A stretch of DNA of 32,324 nt from Eubacteriales Family XIII. Incertae Sedis bacterium (GCA_031277015.1 JAISLZ010000088.1:1-32324), one strand, 5' to 3'. Positions 1 to 7,114 are shown, numbered from the stretch's first letter. Numbers and translations: made by a program. Notes: a model not told the origin generated them from the letters alone.

Positions 1-387
1 TACGGCCCCAGCGTGAATGTCAGCCCCCTAAGGAAGCGCTGATTAAATACTTTGACTGCGCGTGAATGGTAAATAAAATAAATGCAGCACGGCCGGGAAA
101 GGTGCAGCCCGGATTGTGCGGCTTTTGAGTCATGACTCTGCAAGATGCGTAGGGCGCAACCGGCGCCGCTGCGCGTCGCCCCTTCGGCAAGGATATGCCG
201 AAGGGGACCACGTGGCCGAACAGTGCGGCATGATCGCGTGGGCGAATGCAAAGCATTTCGCTCTTCATGACAATGCTGTGGCAGAGCACAACCCAGGCGC
301 GTTTTTTTGCTGAAAATGCCGGCCCGGCTCTTGCCTGCCGCCTTGCCGTCCCCCGGTTGAACCCGTATGAAACCGGCAGTTGATTGG
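1..387. other. non-coding stretch with a perfect hairpin
   Basis: I see no convincing gene in these 387 bases. Short open frames exist on both strands but have no recognisable family. The clear structure is a perfect inverted repeat with 11-bp arms, CCCCTTCGGCA at 179-189 and TGCCGAAGGGG at 196-206, around a 6-base loop. No T-run follows it directly on either strand, so it is not a standard terminator. It lies downstream of the minus-strand pilin-like gene. A T7 run stands at about 302-308. A 15-base string starting at 82 recurs at 2445 (reported separately). The stretch may be a dispersed intergenic repeat, but that cannot be tested from one window. Confidence 0.5.
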
Positions 388-1173
388 CTATCCTAACGGC
401 CCGCTAGGCGACTTGTCGTAGAATACCTGATAGCCCGTATCTGGGTTATAAGAAATAACACCCTGCCCCGGCGTCAGCGGCGCGTTCATGAATTTTCCCC
501 AGCCCTTGTCCTTGTAAGCCTCGAAGCCCTCCAGCCCATAGGTCACAAAGACTACGGGATTGCCGGTATATTTGCCTTCGGGAAAGTATGCGTATATGAA
601 AGCCGGAGCGTTGCAGATGGTATACGACGTAGGATTCCCGCTTCCGTCTTTTCTGGGAGCCCAATAAAACAGTTCCCACGCACCCGGATCCGATGTGTAT
701 TCAGGATACGGAACACCCATCAGTTCGGCGGCCATTTTGTAGTATACGGTATATGCTTTGTCTGGTATAGGAGGCGCACCCGTGAATTCATGAAAATAAT
801 TAATCCGCGAGCAAGTTCCTACGCTGAAAGATTTAAAATTCGAGGCATCCGCATTATGAGCCCCCGCAGTAAGAAAATCTGTCCCAATAATGCTGGTATT
901 GAAACCAATACTTGTTAGATTGGCTTCTGTGAGCCCAACGCCAAGTGTCCCCTGGGCGTAAAGGTCGTTAAGTGTCGCACGTATTGCCACGACAGCATTG
1001 CGCGCCTGGGCAATATACTCCTTGTCCTCCGCTTTGTCGATATAGCCCGTCAGCGCGGGGATGGCGATGGCGGCGAGGATCGCGAGGATGACGAGGACGA
1101 CGATTACCTCCACAAGGGTGAAACCCTTGCGCCCTTTCGTTTGCGCCAATTTTTTCTTCAGAATCATGTTCAT
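388..1173 (-). CDS. type IV pilin-like / pseudopilin protein
   Basis: The 261-residue product begins with a short basic leader followed by the class III signal GFTLVEV at about residues 17-23 and a hydrophobic helix rich in I, L, A and V. This is the prepilin N-terminal methylation motif. In this family a PilD-type peptidase cuts after the Gly, the next Phe is methylated, and the helix packs into a pilus or pseudopilus. The remaining ~215 residues have no family I recognise; they are rich in aromatic residues and Gly/Pro, with two Cys. I chose the ATG at 1173 because AAGGAAGGGA lies just upstream; a TTG seven codons earlier would overlap that site. No assembly ATPase, platform protein or peptidase is in the window, so it is an orphan here and must use machinery encoded elsewhere. 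It has a ~400-base leader containing a nine-G run. Confidence 0.85.
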   Translation of the reverse strand: MNMILKKKLAQTKGRKGFTLVEVIVVLVILAILAAIAIPALTGYIDKAEDKEYIAQARNAVVAIRATLNDLYAQGTLGVGLTEANLTSIGFNTSIIGTDFLTAGAHNADASNFKSFSVGTCSRINYFHEFTGAPPIPDKAYTVYYKMAAELMGVPYPEYTSDPGAWELFYWAPRKDGSGNPTSYTICNAPAFIYAYFPEGKYTGNPVVFVTYGLEGFEAYKDKGWGKFMNAPLTPGQGVISYNPDTGYQVFYDKSPSGPLG

Positions 1174-1355
1174 CTTGCTTTCCCTTCCTTTCAATCAACT
1201 ATTGCTATCTATATTGCGAGGCATCTTAGCGGATACCGGCCAATAACTTTGTTTGCCGAAGGCGCGCGCAAAAACGCGGGGCAGACAGTCCGCTCCGCGT
1301 AGCTATCAATATATGAAGAAATTTCGGCGTGGACCGCCGAGCCTAGATTACCATG

Positions 1356-1364
1356 CCCCCCCCC
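1356..1364 (-). repeat. nine-G homopolymer in the pilin leader
   Basis: There are nine consecutive C on the given strand, so nine G on the strand that codes for the pilin-like gene, 183 bases upstream of its start. The bases before the run (CCAATATCTTCCA) resemble those before the nine-G run at 19179 (CCAGTATTTTCC). The run sits inside a 24-codon leader ORF. With one G fewer, that ORF would continue to a stop at 1209, 36 bases before the pilin start codon. Runs of this length are prone to slippage in replication, and also to sequencing error. Confidence 0.75.
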
Positions 1365-1412
1365 TGGAAGATATTGGGAGTGGGGTGTGCTTCATTGCTG
1401 TCATTGATTCAG

Positions 1413-1550
1413 TCATATCCATTCAGGTTCGCCCGCCGGATAGCGGCGGCATTTCCATTCCCTTCGCAAACGCGCTTCGAACGATGGGATTGTTGCCGGG
1501 CATATGCGACTTCCCAAAACCGGGCGCCCTTCACCTACCATCATTTCCAT
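1413..1550 (-). CDS. possible 45-residue leader peptide
   Basis: A short open frame starts with ATG at 1550, ten bases after a GAGG, and ends with TGA at 1413. It lies at the beginning of the presumed transcript of the pilin-like gene. Its stop overlaps the start of a second, 24-codon frame (ATG at 1422). The product is basic, with two Cys and many Arg, and has no hydrophobic segment; I recognise no family. It could be chance, because G+C-rich sequence favours open frames. It is listed because it and the following frame form a coupled pair leading to the G run. Confidence 0.22.
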   Translation of the reverse strand: MEMMVGEGRPVLGSRICPATIPSFEARLRREWKCRRYPAGEPEWI

Positions 1551-1576
1551 ACACGCATTACCTCGCGTGCTTTTTT

Positions 1577-1605
1577 ATTATACTAAATACCCCGCGCATT
1601 GTCAC
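1577..1605 (-). promoter_or_regulatory. candidate sigma-A promoter of the pilin-like gene
   Basis: Read on the minus strand, GTGACA (1605-1600) and TATAAT (1582-1577) are separated by 17 bases. The -10 element is perfect and the -35 has one mismatch. The -35 overlaps the stop codon of the PIN toxin gene. Transcription would start about 400 bases upstream of the pilin-like ATG. No other good promoter was found nearer to that gene. Confidence 0.5.
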
Positions 1606-2021
1606 CCTCCACCCCTCTCAACTCCACATTCTTTAATGTATTCCGCAGGGCTCACAATCCAAGGGGCATTCGGAAAGTGCTTGATGTTGCCCGTGACCAG
1701 CACAGCGCCGGAGGACAGCGCTGTTTCGTAGAACTTGCGGTCGCTTTCGTCCGCAAACACCATATCCGTCGGAGACGCGATCACAGCCAAGCCCATCTCC
1801 ATGAAAAGGATCATGAGATTGCGGACTTTTGCGTGGTCAAATCCGAATTTGCGGCGCGTCAGGACGCTTTCGTATTCAAGCAATATCCTGCTGTCATGGC
1901 AAAGTACCGCGTTGCCCGTCAGTACGAGATCGAGCGCCCTCGCAGGCTTGCCGCCCGGAGAAAGCATGGCAGACACGATGACATTGGTGTCCAGGACAAC
2001 TCTATGCCGCATATGGTCCAT
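1602..2021 (-). CDS. PIN-domain toxin (VapC-like, COG1569 type)
   Basis: The 139-residue product is a compact PIN domain. The first strand carries VVLDTNVIVSAML with the catalytic Asp at residue 11. A central LLEYESVL supplies a conserved Glu. The later segment DESDRKFYETALSSGAVLVT is the D-x-x-D-x-x-F block typical of the family's putative toxin branch, followed by GNIKHF. PIN toxins of this kind are Mg-dependent RNases that cut RNA to stop growth until neutralised by a cognate antitoxin. The antitoxin gene ends five bases upstream, so the two are a classic co-transcribed pair. A second ATG three codons in (2012) is possible, and no strong ribosome binding site decides between them. Length and motifs are complete, so it looks functional. 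The RNA target cannot be deduced. Confidence 0.85.
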   Translation of the reverse strand: MDHMRHRVVLDTNVIVSAMLSPGGKPARALDLVLTGNAVLCHDSRILLEYESVLTRRKFGFDHAKVRNLMILFMEMGLAVIASPTDMVFADESDRKFYETALSSGAVLVTGNIKHFPNAPWIVSPAEYIKECGVERGGG

Positions 2022-2026
2022 GCGTG

Positions 2027-2320
2027 CTAATGCCCGCCATTCTCACGCCGGGCTTCCGCAATCTCTTCGTTGATTTCGCCTAGGGTGAGGCGGGAAATGC
2101 CCTGCCGCGCCGCATCCAGGCGAAGCGAGTTGACAAGCCTCATCGCTTCCGCTTGACGGATAGAGGCCAAAGTCTCCTCAACGTCCGTGCCCTCTTCGAT
2201 CCCTACCATTACCGCCGTCGGCTTCCCGTTGTTAGTGATGACGAGTTTGTTCTCCTTCTTAAGCGAATCCCAAACCATCCGCGGCGATGTCCGAAAATCC
2301 CGAACCGTTATATACCGCAT
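2027..2320 (-). CDS. Phd/YefM-family antitoxin
   Basis: The 97-residue product starts MRYITVRDFRTSPRMVWDSL, followed by NNGKPTAVMVGI. This is the Phd/YefM fold: a DNA-binding N-terminal half that dimerises, with a charged C-terminal tail that wraps the toxin. It should neutralise the PIN toxin encoded immediately downstream and repress its own operon. The start is supported by GGAAGGAGG six bases before the ATG. The C-terminal third is acidic and basic, helical in appearance, and probably disordered without toxin. A 13-base string that includes this start codon is repeated at the upstream promoter, a possible operator. Phd-type antitoxins paired with COG1569 PIN toxins are common in Clostridia and cyanobacteria. 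Confidence 0.85.
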   Translation of the reverse strand: MRYITVRDFRTSPRMVWDSLKKENKLVITNNGKPTAVMVGIEEGTDVEETLASIRQAEAMRLVNSLRLDAARQGISRLTLGEINEEIAEARRENGGH

Positions 2321-2386
2321 TGGGGCCTCCTTCCAATGAAGCGCTAATCCATGCTGTATCGCGCCCTCTTATAGATTTCTGCCCTT

Positions 2387-2415
2387 AATATACCGCATTG
2401 TCACACGATTGTCAA
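2387..2415 (-). promoter_or_regulatory. promoter of the toxin-antitoxin operon
   Basis: On the minus strand TTGACA (2415-2410) and TATATT (2392-2387) are separated by 17 bases, a strong sigma-A promoter. The expected leader before the antitoxin ATG at 2320 is about 60 bases. The string CAATGCGGTATAT covers the end of the spacer and most of the -10, and appears again over the antitoxin start codon. Confidence 0.75.
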
Positions 2416-2487
2416 TCACAAAGTTCTGTTTTAGGATAAAACCTATGCAGCACGGCCGGAATAAGATAGCTGTCTACGGCGTCGCGC

Positions 2488-3504
2488 CTACTCCTTCTCG
2501 ATAATCACCCTGCGGTAAGGCTCCTCCCCTTCACTGCGGGTCGTGATACCATCGACTTTCTGCAGCGTCGCGTGTATGACCTTGCGCTCGTATGGGTTCA
2601 TCGGCTCGAGGCGCACACTGTGCCCCGTTCCTATCGTCTTGCGCGCGAGCTTGGCCGCGAGTTGCTCAAGCGTCTTTTCCCGACGCGTACGGTAACCTTC
2701 CACATCTATGATGACCCGGCGATAATCTTCTTTGTCTTTATTGAGCACCAAATTCGTGAGATACTGTATAGAGTCGAGTGTCTGGCCACGTTTGCCTATG
2801 ACGAACTTAGCGTCAGGTCCGTCGATCTCGATGTAAACGCATTCGTCGTTTTCAGAAACCGCAACCTCTACGTCAATTCCCATATTACCTATAATGCTCT
2901 TTAGAAAATCCGAAGCCTCGTTCGATACTACAGCGACGAGACCAGCCGGTTTTTCACTGAACTGCGGCTTGTCCGAAAGATCAAGCTCTATCTCGGGTAA
3001 GTAATCTACTTTTGCGGGCTTATCCTCTCTTTCACGGCGATTGTCAAAATCACGCCTGCCGCCGTCACGTCTGCCGCCATCGCGCCGGCCACCATCCCTT
3101 CTATCGTTGTCATGCCTACCGCCACCTGAACGGCTCCTGCCATCAGGACGGCCACGCCCGCTGGAACGGTCTCTGCCATCTCCGCGCCCACCGGAACGGT
3201 CCCTGCCTCCCGAACCTCCCCGATCCGGGCTGGAAGCGCCCTGCTTGTTTTTCTTTCTCAGATCGCGCGTAACACCGGGAGACTTCTTATCAGCGTTTGA
3301 TTTCCTATCGCGATTCTTCTCCGGTTCGCTGTCTGCGATCTTCTCAACACGCACCTTTGCGAGCTTTGAACCGAGCCCCAGGAATCCTTTCGCTGGTTCT
3401 TCAAGCACGGTTACCATGACCTGATCCTCGGTAAGGTTGAGGTCTTCGAGAGCGAGTCTCACCGCCTCATCTACGTCCTTACCCCATTTTTCCGAATAGT
3501 CCAT
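2488..3504 (-). CDS. jag: Jag / KhpB RNA-binding protein
   Basis: The 338-residue product has the Jag architecture. A Jag_N domain occupies residues ~1-55 with the KGFLGLGSK motif. A KH domain (~200-270) contains the GxxG-type loop VIGKRGQTLDSIQ. An R3H domain follows at ~270-338, with RTRREKTLEQLA and the NPYERKVIH signature. Jag/KhpB binds RNA together with KhpA and influences cell division and envelope genes in Firmicutes. Its place after yidC is the conserved one. Unusual is the ~120-residue linker between Jag_N and KH, which is almost only Arg, Gly, Asp and Ser with tandem RRDGG units. Jag linkers are often charged, but this one looks like an RGG/RDGG low-complexity region. The start is supported by AAAAGGAGG upstream of the ATG. 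It ends the minus-strand ribosomal-protein operon. Confidence 0.95.
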   Translation of the reverse strand: MDYSEKWGKDVDEAVRLALEDLNLTEDQVMVTVLEEPAKGFLGLGSKLAKVRVEKIADSEPEKNRDRKSNADKKSPGVTRDLRKKNKQGASSPDRGGSGGRDRSGGRGDGRDRSSGRGRPDGRSRSGGGRHDNDRRDGGRRDGGRRDGGRRDFDNRREREDKPAKVDYLPEIELDLSDKPQFSEKPAGLVAVVSNEASDFLKSIIGNMGIDVEVAVSENDECVYIEIDGPDAKFVIGKRGQTLDSIQYLTNLVLNKDKEDYRRVIIDVEGYRTRREKTLEQLAAKLARKTIGTGHSVRLEPMNPYERKVIHATLQKVDGITTRSEGEEPYRRVIIEKE

Positions 3505-3565
3505 TGTTGCCTCCTTTTATTCTAAGCCGCTTTGCGGCGGCCGATTTACTATTTTACAACACCGC

Positions 3566-4297
3566 CTAAACTTTACCTTTGCCTTCATCCATCATCGTCT
3601 TCAACTTCTTGCGCCATCTCGTGAGTATCTGGTACTGACCTATAGTGAACAGGTTGCCTATGAACCAGTACAACGTGAGCCCTGCCGGGAAAGTGTGTCC
3701 CATCCATACGATCATGACGGGGAAGAAATATTTCATCATCTTCATCATGCCCTGCATCTGGCCCGCCCCAGCCATGCCACCGGTCTCGGGTGTGTTCATC
3801 TGCGTGAGAGTGAACGATAAGAAAGTGGTCACGCCCGCCATGATCGGCAGTATCCATTGGTCGGGCTGGCTCAGGTCCTGTATCCACAGGAATTTTTCGT
3901 GAATCGCGAGGATCATAGTCACCGCATCCTCTGGAATGAAGTTCAGCGGATTACGCAATAGTGTGTACAGGCCTATGAGGATGGGGAACTGTATCAGTAG
4001 TGGCAGGCAGCCCGAAGCCGGGTTGAAGTTTTCCTTGCGATACAGCTCCATCATGCGCCGATTCATCTCTTCCTTATCGTGAGCGTATTTCTTCTGTATC
4101 TCCTTTATCTTTGGCTGGACAGTCGCCATCTTTAGCTGGCTCTTGATCTGCGTGGCGTAGAGGGGAAACAGGCATCCGCGGACTATCAGCGTGAATAGGA
4201 TGAGCGCTATGCCATAGTCGTTCGCAAAATCGTACAGACCTGTTAGCAGATAGCTGAGAGGTTGAGCGATAAAACCGAACATATTATTGAAATCCAA
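3566..4297 (-). CDS. yidC: membrane protein insertase YidC/SpoIIIJ
   Basis: The 243-residue membrane protein belongs to the YidC/Oxa1/Alb3 family, which inserts and folds membrane proteins alone or with Sec. It has five hydrophobic segments. The second carries the conserved groove arginine in LFTLIVRGCLFPL (about residue 40), followed by the cytoplasmic coiled loop with KIKEIQKKYAHDKEEMN, and the NPASGCLPLLIQFPILIGLY motif. The start is TTG at 4297, preceded by AAGGAGGAAAAGA; an ATG five codons later would leave that site too far away. There is no lipoprotein signal of the kind seen in B. subtilis SpoIIIJ. This is the short Gram-positive form without the large periplasmic domain. It lies between yidD and jag in the canonical order and probably forms one operon with them. 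Confidence 0.95.
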   Translation of the reverse strand: MDFNNMFGFIAQPLSYLLTGLYDFANDYGIALILFTLIVRGCLFPLYATQIKSQLKMATVQPKIKEIQKKYAHDKEEMNRRMMELYRKENFNPASGCLPLLIQFPILIGLYTLLRNPLNFIPEDAVTMILAIHEKFLWIQDLSQPDQWILPIMAGVTTFLSFTLTQMNTPETGGMAGAGQMQGMMKMMKYFFPVMIVWMGHTFPAGLTLYWFIGNLFTIGQYQILTRWRKKLKTMMDEGKGKV

Positions 4298-4365
4298 ATC
4301 TTTTCCTCCTTATGGCGCGCCATTGCCGAAAACGGCCACTTTACAGAATACACAATTGACCGACT

Positions 4366-4575
4366 CTACGGTACAGGGTCATAACCGCCTGGATTGAACG
4401 GATGGCAACGCAACACCCGGCGCGCTCCCAGAACTCCACCTTTCAAAACGCCATATTTTTTAAGAGCCTGTATACAGTATGCGGAACATGTGGGATAGAA
4501 CCGACACGACGGCGGAAACAACGGCGAAATGAATAACTGATACCCCCGAATAAGAGTTATCAAAACCTTTTTCAT
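4366..4575 (-). CDS. yidD: membrane protein insertion efficiency factor YidD
   Basis: The 69-residue product begins [20 protein letters not shown] and contains [21 protein letters not shown] and [14 protein letters not shown], the whole signature of the YidD/Haemolysin family. YidD is a small membrane-associated protein thought to assist YidC-dependent insertion. The ATG at 4575 overlaps the rnpA stop as ATGA, so the two are translationally coupled. An in-frame start further upstream inside rnpA exists but would add an unrelated 19-residue extension. Length matches the family norm. Confidence 0.95.
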   Translation of the reverse strand: MKKVLITLIRGYQLFISPLFPPSCRFYPTCSAYCIQALKKYGVLKGGVLGARRVLRCHPFNPGGYDPVP

Positions 4576-4925
4576 TCCAGTAACTTGCCCTTTGATAAAG
4601 ATGCTTTCATAGTCCTCGTGACTTCGGGACAACCCGCACCCGCGATGGTGTTCCTGGCTATAAAGAGAAGATCATACCCGATCTTGACGCGCGACGCCAG
4701 ACTCCTGTGAGCTTCTTTCATGAGCCGCCTCGCCCGATTGCGAGCTACGGCATTACCCACCTTCTTGCTCGCGAGAAAAGCCCTTCGATTGTAGCTCCTC
4801 CCGTTCCTCGCAAAAATGATGACGAAATATCTGCCATGGACCTTCGCACCCTTCCTGTACAGCCTGTCAAAATCCCTCTTGTCCCTAAGGACGTCCGGCC
4901 CCAGCATAGACGTCTCCCGAGACAT
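4572..4925 (-). CDS. rnpA: ribonuclease P protein component
   Basis: The 117-residue basic protein is the RNase P protein subunit, which binds the catalytic RNA and helps it cut the 5' leader of pre-tRNA. The RNR motif is visible as [19 protein letters not shown] at about residues 54-72, preceded by the central FARNGR and RRAFLASK strands. It starts 10 bases after rpmH, with GGAGAAGG in front of the ATG. An internal ATG at residue 7 is also possible. It overlaps yidD by four bases. Confidence 0.95.
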   Translation of the reverse strand: MSRETSMLGPDVLRDKRDFDRLYRKGAKVHGRYFVIIFARNGRSYNRRAFLASKKVGNAVARNRARRLMKEAHRSLASRVKIGYDLLFIARNTIAGAGCPEVTRTMKASLSKGKLLE

Positions 4926-4935
4926 ACCTTCTCCG

Positions 4936-5070
4936 CTACGCGGAAAGGGATTTCCTGCCCCGGTCCCTTCTGCGCTTGAGCACGCGTCTGCCGTTCTTCG
5001 TCTTCATACGCTTGCGGAAACCATGCTCCTTCTTCCTCTGCCGCTTTTTCGGCTGATATGTCATCTTCAT
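4936..5070 (-). CDS. rpmH: 50S ribosomal protein L34
   Basis: A 44-residue, extremely basic protein starts [20 protein letters not shown], continues [20 protein letters not shown] and ends KSLSA. This is L34 in full. It is the first gene of the minus-strand operon rpmH-rnpA-yidD-yidC-jag that points away from dnaA, the standard arrangement at Firmicutes origins. GGAGT lies nine bases before the ATG. The gene is short and easily missed; a longer frame on the same strand (starting near 5104) overlaps it out of frame. Confidence 0.97.
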   Translation of the reverse strand: MKMTYQPKKRQRKKEHGFRKRMKTKNGRRVLKRRRDRGRKSLSA

Positions 5071-5376
5071 AAAATGTACTCCTTGTCTTTTTCACATTCG
5101 ACATTACTGCGTTTCGGCGCTCTTTGTTTCATATACGCCTATATACGCGTCACTGCGCCCAGTCTTGCGCGTCTAATCAAATGTAAAAATCCTGCGCAAG
5201 TTCCTTTTATATCCGGCTCTCAATTTCAAACCCGGATGCCTGCCCTCTGCGCTTTGTACCGACCGGTTGCACAGCTTTACAATTCTACACGAAACCCACA
5301 TCCCATGTCAAACGCGATCGACAAAAACATGTGAAGCTCAACCATGTTGACAGTTTGCAAACTTTTACGGCTCTCC

Positions 5377-5460
5377 TATGGATAACGCGTGTACTTTACC
5401 AATCCCTCGCGTTTTTCATCTGGATAAACTTGTGGATAATCGAGTCATTCCTGTGAATAA
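5377..5460 (-). other. oriC: DnaA-box cluster upstream of dnaA
   Basis: One perfect DnaA box (TGTGGATAA at 5431-5439, the reverse of TTATCCACA) is accompanied by three boxes with one mismatch each: TATGGATAA at 5377-5385, TCTGGATAA at 5419-5427 and TGTGAATAA at 5452-5460. All four point the same way. In this position they serve both as part of the origin and as sites for DnaA control of its own gene. Confidence 0.85.
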
Positions 5461-5500
5461 AAACGTTCTGTGATTTTTTTGTGAGCTATGACTTTTTCTC

Positions 5501-5529
5501 TTGCCTGTTAGTAACTTTTTTTGTATAGT
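5501..5529 (+). promoter_or_regulatory. dnaA promoter
   Basis: TTGCCT (5501-5506) and TATAGT (5524-5529) are spaced by 17 bases, which predicts a ~53-base leader before dnaA. The DnaA boxes lie just upstream, so DnaA bound there could repress or modulate this promoter. Confidence 0.65.
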
Positions 5530-5588
5530 AGTACCTGCACTCAGGAAAGAGAAGCTCCGTCGTCTCTTTCCGCTCGAAAGGACTAAGG

Positions 5589-6968
5589 ATGACCCCTATC
5601 AGAAAATACACAGATCAGAAAACTTCAGACGCCAAAACCGCGTGGAAAAGCATCAAAAAAGAACTCCGAACATTTCTCGAAAGGCCGCAGTACGAAGCGT
5701 GGTTTTCCGATCTGCGTTTTGTCAATTTTGACAATATTGCGGGATCATTAGTCGTATCCACATCCGATACTGTTAAAAAATCCCAGCTCGAAGACCGATA
5801 CAAGTCTCTTATCGTAGAAAAAGCCGATGACGTCATAGGCGGCGTACGTAACGTCACTATTCTGCTCGAAAACGAAGTAAACGACATATTGAGCGGACCG
5901 GGCACCGACAGCCCCATGTTTTCTGCAGAGAATATACCTGATCCACGTTATACGTTTGACACTTTTGTCGTCGGTGACAACAGTCGATTTGCTTACGGCG
6001 CAGCGCTTGCGGTGGCAGAAAATGCCGAAAAACCAAACCTCACCTACAGCCCCCTGTTCGTCTACGGTGATTCAGGCCTGGGTAAGACCCATCTCATGCA
6101 CGCCATATGGCATTATGTGAAAGACCATTACCCTTTGCTCAAAGTTCTATACATATCATCTGAAATGTTCACCGATGAATTTGTCAAAGCCTCTCAGACA
6201 AATACTTTTACCGCTTTCAAAAACAAATATCGCAATCTCGATCTGCTGATGATAGACGATATACAGTTCATCGAAGAGAAGACCAAAACAGTGGAGGAGG
6301 TATTTCATACATACAATACTCTCTATAATATGGGAAAACAACTGGTTTTTTCCAGTGATCGCCCACCGAAAGATCTCAATCTCGAAGATAGGCTCAAATC
6401 ACGTCTTTCCAGCGGATTGCCTGTCAATCTACAGGCGCCGGCTTTTGAAACGAAGGTTGCAATACTTAGAAACAAAGCCTCCTTACAAAATATTCCTCTC
6501 ACCGACGGTCTGCTCGAAGTCATCGATATCATAGCGGATAGAATCAAAACGAACGTCAGAGAAATGGAGGGTGCCCTGAATAGGGTAGCGGCTTTCAGCA
6601 CGCTAAACGGCGAGCCTATAAGTAAAGCTATGGCCAAAAGTATACTTAAAGACATCATTTCAGCTAAAGATATTCAACCAACTCCGGACATAATAAAGAA
6701 AAAGGTCGCTAAATATTACGAAATCAAGCCTATGGACATAGATTCAAAAAAGAGGGCTAGATCATTCTCTGTTCCGAGACAGATAGCTATGTTTCTAACG
6801 CGGGAGCTCACAGATCTTTCACTTCCGCAAATAGGGGACGCTTTCGGAGGCAAAGATCACACTACAGTCCTCTACGCTTGTGAAAAAGTTTCTAAACAAA
6901 TGTCTATAGATGAATTTTATTCCAATATAGTGATAGAATTGAAAGAACAAATACTAAACCATTTATGA
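5589..6968 (+). CDS. dnaA: chromosomal replication initiator DnaA
   Basis: The 459-residue product has all four DnaA domains: domain I at ~1-85, a short variable linker, the AAA+ core at ~125-345 and the DNA-binding domain IV at the C-terminus. Walker A is GDSGLGKT at 160-167, Walker B is LLMIDDIQF near residue 220, and the sensor II region contains REMEGALNR. The DnaA-box recognition signature is DAFGGKDHTTVLYA. DnaA-ATP binds the boxes on both sides of the gene and melts the origin. The ATG at 5589 follows AAAGGA at six bases. Domain II is short, so the protein is near the low end of family length. The gene starts the plus-strand half of the origin region and points away from it. Confidence 0.98.
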   Translation: MTPIRKYTDQKTSDAKTAWKSIKKELRTFLERPQYEAWFSDLRFVNFDNIAGSLVVSTSDTVKKSQLEDRYKSLIVEKADDVIGGVRNVTILLENEVNDILSGPGTDSPMFSAENIPDPRYTFDTFVVGDNSRFAYGAALAVAENAEKPNLTYSPLFVYGDSGLGKTHLMHAIWHYVKDHYPLLKVLYISSEMFTDEFVKASQTNTFTAFKNKYRNLDLLMIDDIQFIEEKTKTVEEVFHTYNTLYNMGKQLVFSSDRPPKDLNLEDRLKSRLSSGLPVNLQAPAFETKVAILRNKASLQNIPLTDGLLEVIDIIADRIKTNVREMEGALNRVAAFSTLNGEPISKAMAKSILKDIISAKDIQPTPDIIKKKVAKYYEIKPMDIDSKKRARSFSVPRQIAMFLTRELTDLSLPQIGDAFGGKDHTTVLYACEKVSKQMSIDEFYSNIVIELKEQILNHL

Positions 6969-7021
6969 TATATTTTGTTTAGTATATTTCTCAAAAAATC
7001 CATCACCAATACATATAAACA

Positions 7022-7114
7022 CTTTCCACAATTATTATTATTGTTATTAACAATTTTATTATACTCTTTTCCGTTGAAAAATACTTTTCCACAGCATTTA
7101 TTCACAATTCCACA
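7022..7114 (+). other. oriC: DnaA-box cluster downstream of dnaA
   Basis: Four 9-mers face the same way: CTTTCCACA (7022-7030), TTTTCCACA (7085-7093), TTATTCACA (7098-7106) and AATTCCACA (7106-7114). TTATTCACA has one mismatch to TTATCCACA; the others have one or two. The last three are packed within 30 bases directly before the A+T-rich tract. Confidence 0.7.

Larger units (their letters stand above)
1174..1601 (-). other. long 5' leader of the pilin-like gene
   Basis: This 428-base stretch has no established gene. On the minus strand it would be transcribed from the promoter at 1577-1605 and form a ~400-base untranslated leader for the pilin-like gene. It holds a possible 45-codon ORF (1550 to 1413), a possible 24-codon ORF (1422 to 1348) containing the nine-G run, and a further frame without stops from the G run to 1209. 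I looked for a c-di-GMP riboswitch, which would fit a pilin gene, and did not find the conserved core. The role of the leader is unknown. Confidence 0.45.
5071..5588. other. rpmH-dnaA intergenic region (origin, left part)
   Basis: This stretch of 518 bases between two diverging genes holds no protein gene. Its right half carries a group of DnaA boxes (5377-5460) and the dnaA promoter (5501-5529). The left half must hold the rpmH promoter on the minus strand. TATA-like strings occur there at about 5136-5153, but I could not pair any with a convincing -35. Confidence 0.8.

Noticed and set aside
20-289. An 89-codon frame on the minus strand at the window start
   Set aside because: It has no ribosome binding site and no recognisable family, and it spans the 179-206 hairpin. 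It is more likely a chance frame in an intergenic repeat.
1174-1570. A c-di-GMP riboswitch in the pilin leader
   Set aside because: A GGCAAAC string is present at about 1250, but the conserved GACGCAAAG and GCCGGGUUACC parts of the GEMM-I fold are not.
4745-5104. A 119-codon frame overlapping rpmH and rnpA
   Set aside because: It is out of frame with two certain genes and has no family.
5347-5352. TTGACA upstream of dnaA as the dnaA -35 box
   Set aside because: No acceptable -10 lies at 16-18 bases. The pair at 5501-5529 fits much better.
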